NCBI RefSeq assembly: GCF_014898055.3
Contig: NW_023603184.1
Span: forward strand, 30,420,808-30,484,807
Source: Talpa occidentalis
Lineage: Eukaryota > Chordata > Mammalia > Eulipotyphla > Talpidae
DNA length: 64,000 nt
Direction of reading: 5' to 3'
Position numbers and translations under genes: made by a program. Of the stretch, positions 12,736 to 24,912 are shown in pieces. The notes under the pieces are model-generated. The model saw only the letters and a list, made by a program, of their open reading frames with translations. It was not told where the DNA came from and ran no database searches. Position 1 is the first letter of the stretch. The number at the start of each line of letters is the position of its first letter.

Positions 12736-12899
12736 AATAAAAATGTTTTTTAAAAAATAAAACTGATAATATTTGTCATAATAGACCTCCATTAAAATAT
12801 TTTAAATCATTTTTTAAATTACAGAAACCCCAGTTTTTATATGCATAAATAGAATTAAAATATATCTTTAAGAAAATAAATTACAGAGCCTGATCAATT

Positions 12900-13600
12900 A
12901 AGGGACAGTGAAATCGATTCATTGTGTTATTACTTTTAAAATTCTTATGCATTCTCTTGGCATATTTTCCATGTCATCTGTATGACTTGTCCTTATTACT
13001 TTTAAATATCATTTTAAATTCTACTTGTATATTACAAATTATTCAGCCAGTTCCCTGTCCATGGACACTTAGGGTTTCCTCCTATCCTTTCATTACTATC
13101 GGCAATATTGAATGATCCTGGAAGCTTATAAATGATACTGTCCTAGGGGTGGAACTGTTAGACAAGTAGATGTGGATGTGCATCCTAAATTTTGTCAGAA
13201 ACTAAGTTTTCTTTCAAAATAGCAGCACATTGGGCCTCCCCGGTGGTGCAGCGGTTGAGCGCTGGGCTGCGAAGCTGCCCGCAGCCTCTGCAGCGCCGGT
13301 TCGATCCCCGGCTGCTCCCCGACCACCGGAGGAGGGTCACACATGGCACGCAGACCTCTCCTGCCACCCGCTGCTCCCCTCAGCAGTGTGCTTCGGTCCT
13401 TCTGCCTGCTCTGCTCCCCGCTCTGGCTCTGGTGAATTCTCTCACCCTCCCGCGCTTCTGACTGTACCCAGTGCTTGTATAAATAAATGAATAGATCTTT
13501 AAAAAAAAAATAGCAGCACTGTATATTATTATCTTTTAAATACTTGCCAGGCTCAGGTTACACCAAGTGCTTGACCCAAAGTCAGGTCCATGAATATTCC
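12900..13600 (-). mobile_element. Old L1 fragment, minus, split by a SINE
   Basis: Weak reverse L1ME-like pattern (TTCCCTGTCCATGGACACTT, AGGGGTGGAACTGTTAGAC). Heavily decayed. Confidence 0.42.
13232..13506 (+). mobile_element. tRNA-derived SINE, reference copy
   Basis: Best-preserved copy. The A box TGGTGCAGCGG is at 13244..13254 and the B box GGTTCGATCCC at 13298..13308, matching the internal Pol III promoter of tRNA genes. A tRNA-unrelated body with CTGCTCCCCTCAGCAGTGT follows, then TAAATAAAT and an A tail. It has no coding capacity and moved with L1 enzymes, as the perfect 13-base duplication AAAATAGCAGCAC (13216..13228 and 13507..13519) and A tail show. It interrupts an older minus-strand L1 fragment. 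Confidence 0.95.
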
Positions 13601-14209
13601 CATGTGCCCACCCAGACATGATGCAACTCTTTGACTGCTCACCATGAATTGTGAGCCACACAGAAAGGGACACTAGTTTCTGTTCTTGGTGTTTAAGTGA
13701 GTTGGTGACTCAGCAACTTGTGTCAGATTAGTGACTCCAGAGATGTCTTTGGGGGTCACAGAATCTCAATTTCCCTCCTTTGGACATTTGCCTGATTTCC
13801 TGACGATTCTCTAGAAGCTTCTTGATCTTGCCTCTTTTATGACTCTTAATATAGGAATGATCCAAGGACCCCTTTTCTTGATCCTGATGCTTCTTGATTC
13901 CTGATATCCTGTCCTTCCAATGCAGTGCACGATTCCCTACTTTCTCCTCACTGTGCAATCTCGAAACAGGTACACTTAATTCTAACATCTTATACAAGGG
14001 ATCTGTGCATCGCTCTTAGGTAAAACTCAGGTAATTAAGTTCTTAGCATCACTAAGTGCTGCATGCTGTGTGATGAAAAAGAAAAAAAAAGTTAAACAAG
14101 TGCTGCCTCTAAGATACTTATAATATAAGGGAGGAATAGAGGTATTCATCAGCCATACTATCCCGTAATCAGCTCTATAAACAAAGTGCTGTAAACTTTG
14201 TTATTCTAA
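13601..14209. other. Intergenic, nothing recognised
   Basis: The 89-codon minus frame at 13728..13997 has no family signal and no conserved feature. Confidence 0.5.
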
Positions 14210-14336
14210 GTGTGGTCTTCAAACCAGCATCATAGGCACCATCAGGAAGTTTGTAAGAATTGCAGAATCTCTGGTCCTGACCCAGATCTATTGAATTTAA
14301 TCCATAATTTAACATAATGTGCACATGAGTCAGTTG
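14210..14336 (+). mobile_element. MER5A-like hAT-Charlie element
   Basis: GTCTTCAAACCAGCATCA, TTGCAGAATCTCTGGTCC, AATGTGCACATGAG follow the MER5A order. Confidence 0.6.
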
Positions 14337-16543
14337 GGGAGATTAAGGCTACTGGTACATGAACCTAACTTTGAGACATGAAGCTGTAGAGCACAAAGAA
14401 AAGACAAGTCAGCCTAGCTGAGCGGAGGGTGAATGCGTCACTTGTGTATCACAAAGGGGCATTATAAGCTCTGGGCCAATGTTTGGCCTAGAGACATTGG
14501 CCTAGGCTCTGTGGCTATCACCTGCAACCTTGATCTTGCTTATGTAGAAGTCACGAGGGTGTGGGTCACATGTGCCTGATATGGACAACTGAGCATGGGT
14601 GTGTGCGCATGTGCAAATGTTCACAACTGAGCCTAGGAGGGAAGGAATATAAGGATGGTGGAACGGCCATGAGAAAACGTCAGAGAAAACTTAGAGAAAA
14701 GAGTGTGTAGAGATTTGTAGAAGCCCAAGTTGCTTTCTCCCTGCTGGGTTATTTCCCCTGCTTGCCATCAGAACCTGTGAAAATGATACCAAGAGCTCCA
14801 AAATTCTCCTTTGAGTGGCTAGAACCAATGGTGAACCTGCCTGGCCTGGAATGGTTGCAAAACAGCCAGGAAGGATGAAGAAGACTTAGCTAAGCATGGG
14901 GCGGTGGGGTAAGGGGGGTGATGGTGGGTGAAGATAGGTAGCTGAGCAGTCCAGACAGTGGATAACCCCACCAAAAGACAGGGGCATATCAATATGTTTG
15001 GAGCATAGTGAGTACTAGTTCTGTCAGAAAAATGCACAGAGAAGTTGAAAATTTAGGCTGGACCCTATTGTGAGAAATCTTAATACTACGTCAAAGACAA
15101 TAGGGATTTCTTAAGAAGTTCTTTGAGTAGAGGAGCAATGAAATCATATCTGTTATTTAATTGAAGATAGTAGACTGACTGGGAGGAAGAAGATCACAGC
15201 AAGTAGCCAGGATGTTACTGCAAAATCCAGGCATGAAATGATTAAGGGCTAGAATGAAAGCAATGGTTATGGGAATGTATATGCCTTTAAACTGCCGTGT
15301 TCATGCTGATTTGTTATGCAGAAATAGATAATAACCCAGATTTTAGTACCTGTAAGTGGGGTCATTCTGAACAAATAACTAAAATTGGGGGAGCAGTTGA
15401 GGAACCAGAGAGTAGACAGTGGCTGAAAGAGTTTTGAAAAGTGTACACAAGAAAGTTCAAATGGCCATAAATGGATATTAGTAGAAAGCTTGGCTTTACT
15501 ACGTTGCTGGTGAGAACTTGGAAGGAAGTGGGGGATAGTTATTGGAAACTGGGGAAAGGAAATCCTCATTTTGTAAAGACAGTAACTTAGCAAAATTGTC
15601 TCTTGCAGTTATGTGAAAGGATAAATTGTAAGTGATTAACTCTCCTTGTAGAGGTAAAGAGATTACCAAGTATCACCTGATTTCTTGTCATTTTTGAAAA
15701 TGGGAGAGGAGAGAGAAATTGAGAGAAGAATAAAATGGAAACAAGACCTAATCATTTTGAACGTTTTCGGTCTCTCTAGATGATAAAAGATGTTAAAATT
15801 AAGAGATTTCACTGTTGGGATAGCATGCTCTAGGGAAAGGACTGAGTTCATTACACACATTTTGCTAAAACGTCAGAAAGATCAGAATATCTGAGCATTC
15901 GGTCACACTAAGGGCCCTTTCAAGCTATTCTGGGGATGCCTCACAGATTGTTTTAATCAAGTCAGAGCATTCTTAGGAGACTCAGGAGCATTGCCTCAGT
16001 TATTTTAGCTGGAGCCAAGGATAGAAAAGGATCTGAAAAAGATTTGTAAAGGATCCAAAAAGATTTGTGGGTGTACCTTTTGTCTAATGGAACAAATTCC
16101 TGTGAAATCCATGGAAGACCTACAAGGTTCTTGGAAAAAATGGTGTCAGCTGAAATACTGCCAGTTTAGGTTAAAAGGCACAGGGAAATTGTAAAATGAA
16201 GAGGTATTAGGTCCTCAACATTAATAGTTGTTAATAGGCTTATAAAACCGTTCAGTTATAAAAATGTGTTATCTTTCATGAAAAAGGAAGGATGACTCAC
16301 AGGGCAAAGCTGAGAGCTAGAGAGGATTATTCTGAGACCTTGAATCCTAATCAAGAGACATTTGCTCAGTAGATTTCAGAGCTACCAAAGACCAATTCCT
16401 TTTTACTTTCCATGCCCTGTCCCTATTGAACTTCAGTGTCGAGAGCTGGCTGTTATCTATATCTGTCCTTTCATTCCATGTTGAATGTGTTGGGGGCTGT
16501 TTCTTTAGTTTCACAGGTCCATAAGTTGAAGAGTAATTGCTCT
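14337..16543. other. Intergenic apart from an L2 fragment
   Basis: Apart from 15067..15255 I recognise nothing here. The minus frames at 14819 and 15267 show no domain. Confidence 0.5.
15067..15255 (+). mobile_element. L2 fragment
   Basis: GAGTAGAGGAGCAATGAAAT, GATAGTAGACTGACTGGGAG, AATCCAGGCATGAAATGATT. Confidence 0.5.
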
Positions 16544-16561
16544 AGAAATTGTGTTTATTTT

Positions 16562-16831
16562 TAAATTTTTTTTAAAGATTTACATATCTATGCACATAAG
16601 AACTGGGGTACAGGCCAGAGGTGCGGGGTGAGAGGATTCACCAGAGACAGAGTGGGGAGCAGAACAGGTAGATTGACTGAAATACACTGTTGAGGGTAGC
16701 AGCGGGCGAGTCAGGAAAGGCCTGCTGCTCCATGTGGGTCACCTCCCTGGCCCGGGATCAAACCTGTGCTGCATTGGCTGCAGACAGCCCCATAGGCTGT
16801 GCCCCAACCCCCATTCCAACAGGGAGGCCCC
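16562..16831 (-). mobile_element. tRNA-derived SINE, minus
   Basis: Flanked by a perfect 14-base duplication AGAAATTGTGTTTA at 16544..16557 and 16832..16845. Confidence 0.93.
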
Positions 16832-16984
16832 AGAAATTGTGTTTAATGGCTTATATCAGTAGCCTCATCTACATCTGGCACTAACTTAAATAAAAGTTTT
16901 GACTTTGATGTAATCAAACTTTTGGGAACCTTTAGAAGGCAATTATTGTGACTTATTGGGTAGACTGCTACATTAGAGGGTGAC

Positions 16985-17545
16985 TCTGCTAACCAAATTC
17001 TAAGATGGTCCCCAAGATTCTACCATCTGGTGTATACTGACTGCAAATCCCCTGTACCTGACAATGGGTGCAACATGTGAATATAATGGATGCACCCCTG
17101 TGATTAGCTTATTTAGATAGGAAAAATGAAGGGATTTGGTATATATAATTGAATCCTAAATTTATTGATTTGAACTAATGAAAAATATATTATGTGTATA
17201 TTTGACTTAATTATATGATAGTCCTTAATAGAAGAAAGGGATCACTTTTGAAGAAAGCTGTTCCCTTGTCGGCCTTAAAGAAGCAAGCCACCATTTGGGA
17301 AAATAAATACTGCTAACAACCACATGAGCTTAGAAAAGGCATGGAAACCTAGGTAAGACTGCAGCCCTGGTCAAGACCTTGAACATTGCTTTGTGAGATC
17401 CTGTGCACAGAACGGAGTTGAGCACAACCTGGACTTTTGACCCAGAGAAAATGTGAAAAATAAATTCTGTAATAAATAAATGTGTAGTGTCTCAAGTCAC
17501 AAAGCATGTGCTAATTCACAGTCATAAATAAGCAGCATTACTGGA
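16985..17545 (+). mobile_element. MaLR-type (MLT1-like) solo LTR
   Basis: AAGATGGTCCCCAAGATTCT, CTTAAAGAAGCAAGCCACCA, AACAACCACATGAGCTTAGA, TGACCCAGAGAAAATGTGA and AATAAATGTG appear in MLT1-like order. Old, no internal genes. A non-infectious remnant. Confidence 0.6.
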
Positions 17546-17734
17546 ATCAAGGCAATGACTATGGGATTTGAAAAGGGAGACAGACTCACAGAAAACATCA
17601 ATGAAATATGACATGGCTTTTAATTGGATGGGGACTGAGTGTGAGGGAGGGGAAAAGTCAAGGATGACCACTTGCTTCTAATGTGGGCAACTGATCGGTT
17701 GGTGATATCATTAAGGGGAATGTAAATATGGAAA

Positions 17735-17885
17735 TTTGTGAGCATAGGTTTTGATTTTAGAATCAGACAGTATGTCCAATTTCCAGCTTTGCCACTTCTT
17801 GTGTTACTTTTATGATGCTGTTACTTCATCTGTAAAAACACCTTCACAAATGCTTACATGGATTCAATGAGCATTAAGTAAGCGG
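17735..17885 (+). mobile_element. MIR SINE
   Basis: TTTAGAATCAGACAGTATG, CAGCTTTGCCACTTCTTGTG, TTCATCTGTAAAAACACC, ATTCAATGAGCATTAAG. Confidence 0.6.
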
Positions 17886-18434
17886 AAGTAATAATGAGTT
17901 ATTATTAGGAATAATAAGACAATCAGGAACTCTAGAGGAGTAGAAATCAAATAAAGGATTAGACTTTGGAATTTAAGGGACTACTGAGGAATCTAGATAA
18001 CAAATACATGCATGTGGAAACTGAGAAAATAAAGATAGTTATAGCAAGCTCTTTATTTAAAGTACCTGGTTGTGATTTAAAAAGAAAGAAAGTGTGTAGC
18101 ATATAATAAATGGTTTTAAAAAATAGAACAACAATTATTATGAGGACAGAAATATGACAGTATTTTCCATGGAGGGAGAAGGGCAGGGTTGGGGAGAGGT
18201 ATGCATGAATGCATGTATGTATGTATTTTGTGTGTGTTGGGGGTTGACTTAGATATTTCATCGTAGGAAGAAGGAGCCAATTAAAGATATCTAATGGAGG
18301 ATGTTCATGAGTGAAATAGGAGAACAAAATTAAAAATTTAATGGTGGATGAGAAGTTGGATCTCTTACACTTAGAAATGAAATACAAGATATGCATGAAT
18401 GTATAAATGCTTTTGGTAGTGGAAAGAATTTAAT

Positions 18435-18545
18435 GGAGTTTACACACAATCTTGAATCCCAGTTCTGTAACTCATTAGCCAAGTCACTTTCCTTACCTGG
18501 CAATGGAGATAAAATATTCCCATAAAATATACCCACTCCCAAGGG
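18435..18545 (+). mobile_element. MIR SINE fragment
   Basis: AATCCCAGTTCTGTAACTCA, CCAAGTCACTTTCCTTACC, GGCAATGGAGATAAAAT. Confidence 0.55.
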
Positions 18546-18619
18546 TAAGGAGTGAAGGTAAATGAATCTACCGATTTATTGTCCAAGTTCTGCCAGATGT
18601 GTTTACTTGCTGGTGACAT

Positions 18620-18965
18620 CACTTAGATTTCTCATAGGCACCAATGAACTCAGAATGTCCACAATTTCCAATGGCTCTGCCATCTTCTCAAGCTCCCATA
18701 GAGTCTGAATCTTTCCTGACTCCATGTCTACTTCTCTAGGCAATTACTAAGTTCTGGCAATTTTGTCCTCTAACAGCTCTTGATTGTACCCAAATTTCAA
18801 AGTTCTAATCATCATTACAGCCTCTCCTGCATGGCCTATATAGCTAAACAGACTCTGTCACGGTGTACCTCCCCTCTGATCCTCTTTCTACAAGCAATTA
18901 AAATGAGTTTCCACAATGCATATCTAACCCTCTCATTCCCTGTGAACTTTTCTGCAGTGAGGTAG
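18620..18965 (+). mobile_element. L2 ORF2 remnant
   Basis: TCATAGGCACCAATGAACTC, AGAATGTCCACAATTTCCA and the following CT-rich stretch fit the L2 3' half of ORF2. Confidence 0.48.
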
Positions 18966-18999
18966 GCTTGACTAAGCTTTCCTGCCTCCAAAGTTTCTG

Positions 19000-19620
19000 A
19001 TGAAAAATCTGTTAATTTTATTGAGGATCTCTTGTATGACAAGTTGATTGTCTTTCTGCTTTTAAAATTCTGTCTGAATTAAAATTGTCTGAATTTAACA
19101 AGTTTGATTCCAATATGTCTTGGTATGTGTCTCTTTAAGAGAGACTTGGAGTTTGTTGAGCTTCTTGGATATCTATATTCATAACTTTTATCAAATTTGG
19201 GAAGTTTTTAGCCATTATTACTCCAAATATTGTCTCTGCCCCTTTCTTTTTCTTTCCCAGACCTACAAGGTATTTGTTGGCCTACTTAATGGCTTCCCAT
19301 GTGTTCCTTAGGCTTTGTTCATTTTCTCTTCATTACTTTATCTTTCTATTCATCAGATTCAATAATTTCCATTGTTTTATCTCCAAATTCACTGATTCTT
19401 TCCTTGGTCTACTCAGATATGCTTTTGAACCTATTTGGTGAATTTTTATTTTAAATGATTGTACTTCTTGGCTTCTGAATTTCCATCTGGTTTCTTTTTA
19501 GGTTATCTCTTTACTGATAGTCCCATTTTGTTCATACATCATTATATTGAGTTTTCCCATACGATGATTGTGTTCCTAGTCTGTGTGCCTGGATGACCTT
19601 TAATTTTCTTCAACTCCCAT
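19000..19620 (-). mobile_element. Old L1/HAL1 5' portion, minus
   Basis: Reverse of the L1M/HAL1 5' region: TTTGTTGAGCTTCTTGGATA, TTTTTAGCCATTATTACTCC, AATTCACTGATTCTTTCCTT, AATTTCCATCTGGTTTC. Confidence 0.58.
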
Positions 19621-20479
19621 CACTGCCTTGATCTTTAGATCTCTAATTAAGGAGAAGACTCTGACAAGGACACTAATACCTTTGGGTCTTATCCTCATGA
19701 CCTCCTTTAAATGTAATTGCCCAAAGGTAACATCTATACATCTACATATACCATCAAATTGAGTTTTAGAACTTCAAAACATGAATTTGTATGTGGCCAA
19801 ATTATTTGATAGTTTTTGGGAATGATCAATTAGGTTTAACACCATCTCAGCTGATTCCATATCACACCATAGCCAGGCTCAGCATTCCTTGGGAAAGTAC
19901 ATGACGCTAACTTCTATTTTCTTTAGGGTTCTGTGGGGTTATCTTTGCATTCCTGGGTCCTGCCTTACCTTCAAGAGACTGAAGGATAAATAGTCTTAAT
20001 GAGCCAATGATTTGGCATCACCTTTTCTTTTGGAGTCCTCAGTTCTGACCCCTAGGATATCCTGCAATATCTAGAAATCCAGTCATCCATGATCAAGCAT
20101 GCAGCTCCTTATCAGGCCTATTTTTCTCAGTGAAGCTTGGGACGGTATCTGGCTTTCTCCCAGAGCTCTGAGGTATCCAAGTGTCATCTTACAAACTCAT
20201 TTCTCATTCAGTTTAAAATCTGCCCCTATCCTTCATGGGATTTGCAGTAACTTCCTGTATCTGGCTATTTGCAGAGGAGAGATACTTGACATGACCTGGA
20301 TGCAATGACTGATAGGTTCATTTAGGCTTTTATTATTTCTTACTTCCCCAGTTGCTTTGTTTACCTGCCATAATCCTGTTCACTTTTAGAAATGTGGTAT
20401 GTTATCACATTCCCAGGAAAACTTTTCTATCTGGAATATGTTAGAATATAGCCTCAAAGGTTACCATTTGTCCCGTGGG
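19621..20479. other. Intergenic, nothing recognised
   Basis: No supported gene or named repeat. Confidence 0.5.
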
Positions 20480-20960
20480 TTCTAATGTTTCTTTCCTTCA
20501 TGCCACAAAATCTTACTATAGCTGACACTATGTTAAGTGTTACAATGGAGAACAAAATGGTTGTAGTTACTGTGTGAATGCAACTTTCATTCCAAAAGAG
20601 AGAACACATTAACCAAATATCATACTAAACTAAAATTGAGCTAAAAGAAAGTGTACCCACTGTTTAAAATAAAATAAGAAAGAAATATATCCTTGACATA
20701 AGAATGGCAGTCTGAGAAGGCTTCCCTGAGGACACAAAGTTTATCTGAAACATGAAATATAAGTAAGAGTTAAATGGGAACAGAGAATAAGGGAAGACCA
20801 CAGTGGCTCTGTGGTAAGAAGAAAATGTGGATTCTAACAAACTGAAAGAACACCAGTATCTTTGGAGCTCAGAAGGGAGGTAGAGCATGGTAAGAAATGA
20901 GTTGGAACAAAAGCCAGGTGTCATATCCTATGTAACTTTTGGACTATATTAAAATTTTTG
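20480..20960 (+). mobile_element. L2 fragment
   Basis: AGGCTTCCCTGAGGACACAA, ACAGAGAATAAGGGAAGACC, TAGAGCATGGTAAGAAATGA. Confidence 0.5.
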
Positions 20961-21360
20961 TACAGTGCCTGGTGCAACACTGGCTATCTTTAATAGGCAA
21001 GAAAGAATTCCTGCAATCTTCCTAGATATACAATGAGCCAAGCTCTCCAGGAATTTTTTAGAGAACTAATCATTAATCTTACCATTCTGCCAAGCCTGAA
21101 TAAAAGAGATTAGGCCCAGGTTTATAGCTCATAGTTCAGGGCCTACCAGAGACAAGGGAAGATACTTGTGAGTTCTACCCATCACTTCTGTGCAGCAGCT
21201 GTTTCAGGAATACCCAGAAAAGTGTAATCAAGAACAGAAATATGTGAGGATTCAATCAATGAAAGAATCTTCTCCCATATTAGGGATACATTCTTGAGAA
21301 TCAATAGGTAATTGTCTAGGATGTACCCAGCTAAAGAGATGGTTGGGGAAGAGGACCAGG

Positions 21361-21595
21361 GGGGACCTCCTTAGCTCTACCACTGTGACAGCCCACTGTG
21401 GCGGCCTGAGTTAGAGCCCCAGCCAGGGAACTAACCCATATGGTGCCGCAGACCTCGCCTGTCTCACCCACTGCTCCCTTCAGCAGTGTATTTCAGTAGA
21501 TCTGCCTGTTCTGCTCCCCACTCTGTCTCTGGTGGATCCTCTCACCCCCCATACCTCTGGCTACACCCAGTACTTCTACACAAGTTCTTAGAAAT
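21361..21595 (+). mobile_element. Old, diverged tRNA-derived SINE
   Basis: Head GGACCTCCTTAGCTCTACC is degraded; the body CTGCTCCCTTCAGCAGTGTA and CTGTCTCTGGTGGATCC remain clear. No A tail is left. Confidence 0.8.
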
Positions 21596-22271
21596 CCAAG
21601 TCCTGCTAGAAACTTCACAGTAAAAAAAATGTAGTTTATTTTAAATCCCCACAAGTAACAATAATTAACAGTTCTAGTTTAGCAGTTTGGTCTCAGTCAC
21701 AGCCAATTCTCCATGAGAATCTGCCCATGATTGAATCAAATGAAGTAAGGGAACAGAGAAAGAATTCAGAAAGTGAATTCTTCTCATTATTGAAGGAATT
21801 TTCTGAGTCATAGTCATCCAAAGAAAAAATGAGCTGCCTCCAAAGATAGTAATATCAAATTTTCAAACATTAGCTGGAAGACCACTTGGAAGCATATTAT
21901 AGGGGAAACAGTTGGTCAACATGGCCTTAGTTGCCTCTTCCCACTATGAAAATCTAAAAGGCAGAAGGTATGATGTAAAATAGGAGCTACAAAAAGGAGA
22001 GCCAGAAAATTTAGAGAGAGAAAGAAGGGGCTCATAAACAGCTGTCAATAATGAGGAACAATCAAAGGATTTAATTTACTTTGGAGTAGAAGTAGCTTAT
22101 GGCACTGAAGCTAATCTGATCTGGGCATGGGAACCAGAGGAAAATATCTGGCAATGCATCGTTTCTGGGAACTGTGGTTTTCAACTTGAACTCAGGGCTA
22201 CACGTATCGCTAATTCCACTGAAAATGCATTCCAGTTTTGGGGCTTGAGTAGAGTTATCATGGTTTTAATG
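21596..22271. other. Intergenic, nothing recognised
   Basis: No supported gene or named repeat. Confidence 0.5.
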
Positions 22272-22620
22272 CATATCAATTATTTATTGCTGTGTTATTT
22301 ATCTATCTCAAAATCTATCTTATACTGCTTCTGGGAGTGTGCGATCTGGGAGAGGCTCAGATGGGTGGTTCTGGTTCACGGTCTCTCCTGAGGATGTCAT
22401 CCAGCTCGGTTGGGTCCAAAGTCATCCCCAGGCTCACATGGGGGCAGAAAGTCCAGTTCTAATCACACTCATTTGGTTGTTGACAGTCTTCTATCCTCAG
22501 GGGCTATTGCCCAGAGATGTCTATTCCATGTCTCACGGACCCTTCCATAGCCAGTTGGAATGGTTTTATGACATGGCATCTGCCTTCCCACAGAAGTTAC
22601 CAAGAAGGGGAGAAATGTGA
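22272..22620 (-). mobile_element. MLT1-like LTR fragment, minus
   Basis: TTATTTATTGCTGTGTTATT, CTCAGATGGGTGGTTCTGGT, GGTCTCTCCTGAGG, CACGGACCCTTCCATAG and TTATGACATGGCATCTGCC match reverse MLT1 order. The open frame across it is not a gene. Confidence 0.6.
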
Positions 22621-22677
22621 ATGGTGTGTAAAATAGTGCTCAAAGGGAAACAGAATTCATATCCAGAATATATTAAA

Positions 22678-22911
22678 GGCCTCCCCTGGTGGCGCAGGCT
22701 GTTGAGCGCCGCGTTGTGAATCTGTCCACAGCCTCTGCAGCACCAGTTCGATCCCGGTCGGCCGGCGAGGGTCCCACATGGCACGGCAGACCTCTTCTGT
22801 CTCGCCCGTTGCTCCCCTCAGCAGTGTATTTTGTCAGTCTGCCTGTTCTGTTCCCCACTCTGTCTCTGGTGAATCCTCTCACCCTCCCGAGCATATGGCC
22901 TGGCTCTTGTA

Positions 22912-22967
<56 letters not shown>

Positions 22968-22977
22968 CTTAAAAAAA
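22678..22977 (+). mobile_element. tRNA-derived SINE with long AAAT tail
   Basis: Inserted at the edge of an L1 remnant. Flanking repeat AGAATATATTAA at 22665..22676 and 22978..22989. The tail is an (AAAT)n tract from about 22913 to 22966. Confidence 0.93.
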
Positions 22978-22989
22978 AGAATATATTAA

Positions 22990-23900
22990 GATCTCTTTCA
23001 ACTCATTTATAAGAAGATAATGTATACAATTTAAAAAGGGCAGTATAGCAGAATAGGAACTTTATAAAAGAAGGTAAACAAATGACAGATAAGCACATGA
23101 GAAGATATACAATTACCACTAATCATTACAGAAATAAAAGTTAAAATCTATAATGAGGTACTGCTATAGTATTGAAGAATGACTGAAATTAAAAAGACTG
23201 AAAATATGAAGCATTGTCAAGGAAGTGTAGAGCAAGGTGAATGATGATGAATTTCTGCTGGGAGTGTAAAATGGCATAGTCATATGAAAACTGACATAGT
23301 CAATTTAGTTATACAGTCATTTAGCATAAAATTTCCAGCTATTTTTCCAAGTGAGATTATTTCAGTTGTTCACAGGAAACTTGCACATGAATATTCATGA
23401 AAGTATCATTTGTAATAACTAGAACTGGAAAAAATATATGTGTATATCCAGCAAATTTTGGTATACTATGGAATACTAATTAACTCTTTCTTTCCAATTA
23501 TTCAGAATAAAATCTTATATAATACCTCAAATAATTATATATATATGGATATATATAACAACATACATCTTCTAAATACTATACTGAGTGAAAGAAGCTA
23601 GATATAAGAGAATACATATCAATGGAAACACGAATCCACAATAATAGAAATCACTTCAGTAAATGTGTAAGGCAGGAGTTTGGAGGCTATTGATTTCAGA
23701 GTGGCATGAGGAATATTCTAGAATAATGGGAATATCCTATATCTTTTTATTTGTGGTAATGGTCACATAGGTTTTATGCAGTACGTCTGGTAGCTCTCCT
23801 GGAGCTATAACTCAAAATGTAATGCTATATTCTATATTTTATGCCTCATAAAGATAAACTTTTAAAGAAAGAAACTATAAAATGTAAACTAAAAATTTTA
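22990..23900 (+). mobile_element. Old L1 3' portion
   Basis: L1M-like 3' end: GACAGATAAGCACATGAGAA, TGCTGGGAGTGTAAAATGG, TGGTATACTATGGAATACTA. Its right part abuts the left arm of the inverted duplication. Confidence 0.65.
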
Positions 23901-24246
23901 AAATATAAAAAATTCACAGAATCAAAATAATACTTAGAAACTTTCTTGCCCTTAGTCTTTGTAAGATCAGTTACCCAGTCAAAAACTAATACATAAGAAT
24001 AATACAGCTAATTATTTTAATTACATATTCACACATACGTAGATAGATCAACAGATAGCAATATAAAAGTTTTAACCTCAGAGAAAATACCTTAATTTCT
24101 ATTATCTTTAAAACTGGTAGAAAAGGATTACCTAATAAACCTCATTGAAAACTTCTCACAAAAAATTATAGAGATCACTTTGTCAATCTCAATGCAAAAA
24201 AAGCCTGGAATGAAATAACTGAAGTATAATTAAAAACATTTTATTT

Positions 24247-24340
24247 TTAAAAATATTTTATTAATTTATGCATTCAAGAACTGGAGTGTAGGCCAGAGGT
24301 ACGAGGGGTGAGAGGATTCACCAGAGACAGAGTAGGGAGC
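24247..24340 (-). mobile_element. SINE fragment in the palindrome spacer
   Basis: Only the 3' part of a reverse SINE is present (TTTATGCATTCAAGAACTGG to GACAGAGTAGGGAG). It is cut off abruptly within the spacer of the inverted duplication. Confidence 0.8.
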
Positions 24341-24520
24341 ATAAAAAGTATTTATGGAGAGACGACCATGTTCTAGAAATTATTCTGTGCTTCAGAGATA
24401 TAGATTAAAAAAATGTAATTTCCTTTATGCTAGTGGAAGTAGATAGACCAAAAAGTCTTGTAAATATATATTTCAGATACTGATTTTTTTTTGGATAAGA
24501 AACTGAATAAGGTGGATCAA

Positions 24521-24557
24521 GAGTGACCTGAGAGTGACCTAAGAGTGACCTGAGAGG
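24521..24557. repeat. 11-base tandem repeat AGAGTGACCTG, 3 copies
   Basis: Three nearly identical units next to the start of the right palindrome arm. Confidence 0.85.
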
Positions 24558-24730
24558 GGATACCAGGCTTTTTTGCATTGAGGTTGACAAAGTGATCTCT
24601 ATAATTTTTTTTGTGAGAAGTTTTCAATGAGGTTTATTAGGTAATCCTTTTCTACCAGTTTTAAAGATAATAGAAATTAAGGTATTTTCTCTGAGGTTAA
24701 AACTTTTATATTGCTATCTGTTGATCTATC

Positions 24731-24817
24731 TATGTATGTGTGAGTATGTAATGTGTGAATATGTATGTGTGAATACGTATGTGTGAATATGTGTGGATAT
24801 GTATGTGTGAATATGTA
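24731..24817. repeat. TGTGAATATGTATG minisatellite in the right arm
   Basis: About six imperfect 12-14-base units. The left arm has only one, near 24024-24040. Confidence 0.88.
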
Positions 24818-24912
24818 ATTAAAATAATTAACTGTATTATTCTTATGTATTAGTTTTTGACTGGGTAACTGATCTTACAAAGACTAAGGGCAAGAAAGTT
24901 TCTAAGTATTAT

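Larger units (their letters stand above)
23927..24912. repeat. Near-perfect inverted duplication (arms 282 and 350 bp, spacer 354 bp)
   Basis: The left arm 23927..24208 is the reverse complement of 24563..24912. I count two base changes (C/T near 24010, T/C near 24187), two homopolymer length changes, and 67 extra bases in the right arm from growth of a TGTGAATATGTATG repeat. The arms match at both ends (ATAATACTTAG and AAAGCCTGG) and diverge at once outside. The spacer contains a SINE fragment and an 11-base tandem repeat. The arms have no gene. Confidence 0.93.

Noticed and set aside
13244..13308. A tRNA gene
   Set aside because: A and B boxes are present but lie in a SINE with no cloverleaf anticodon arm or terminator of a real tRNA gene.
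22339..22620. 93-codon plus frame
   Set aside because: It lies wholly within an MLT1-like LTR read in reverse.
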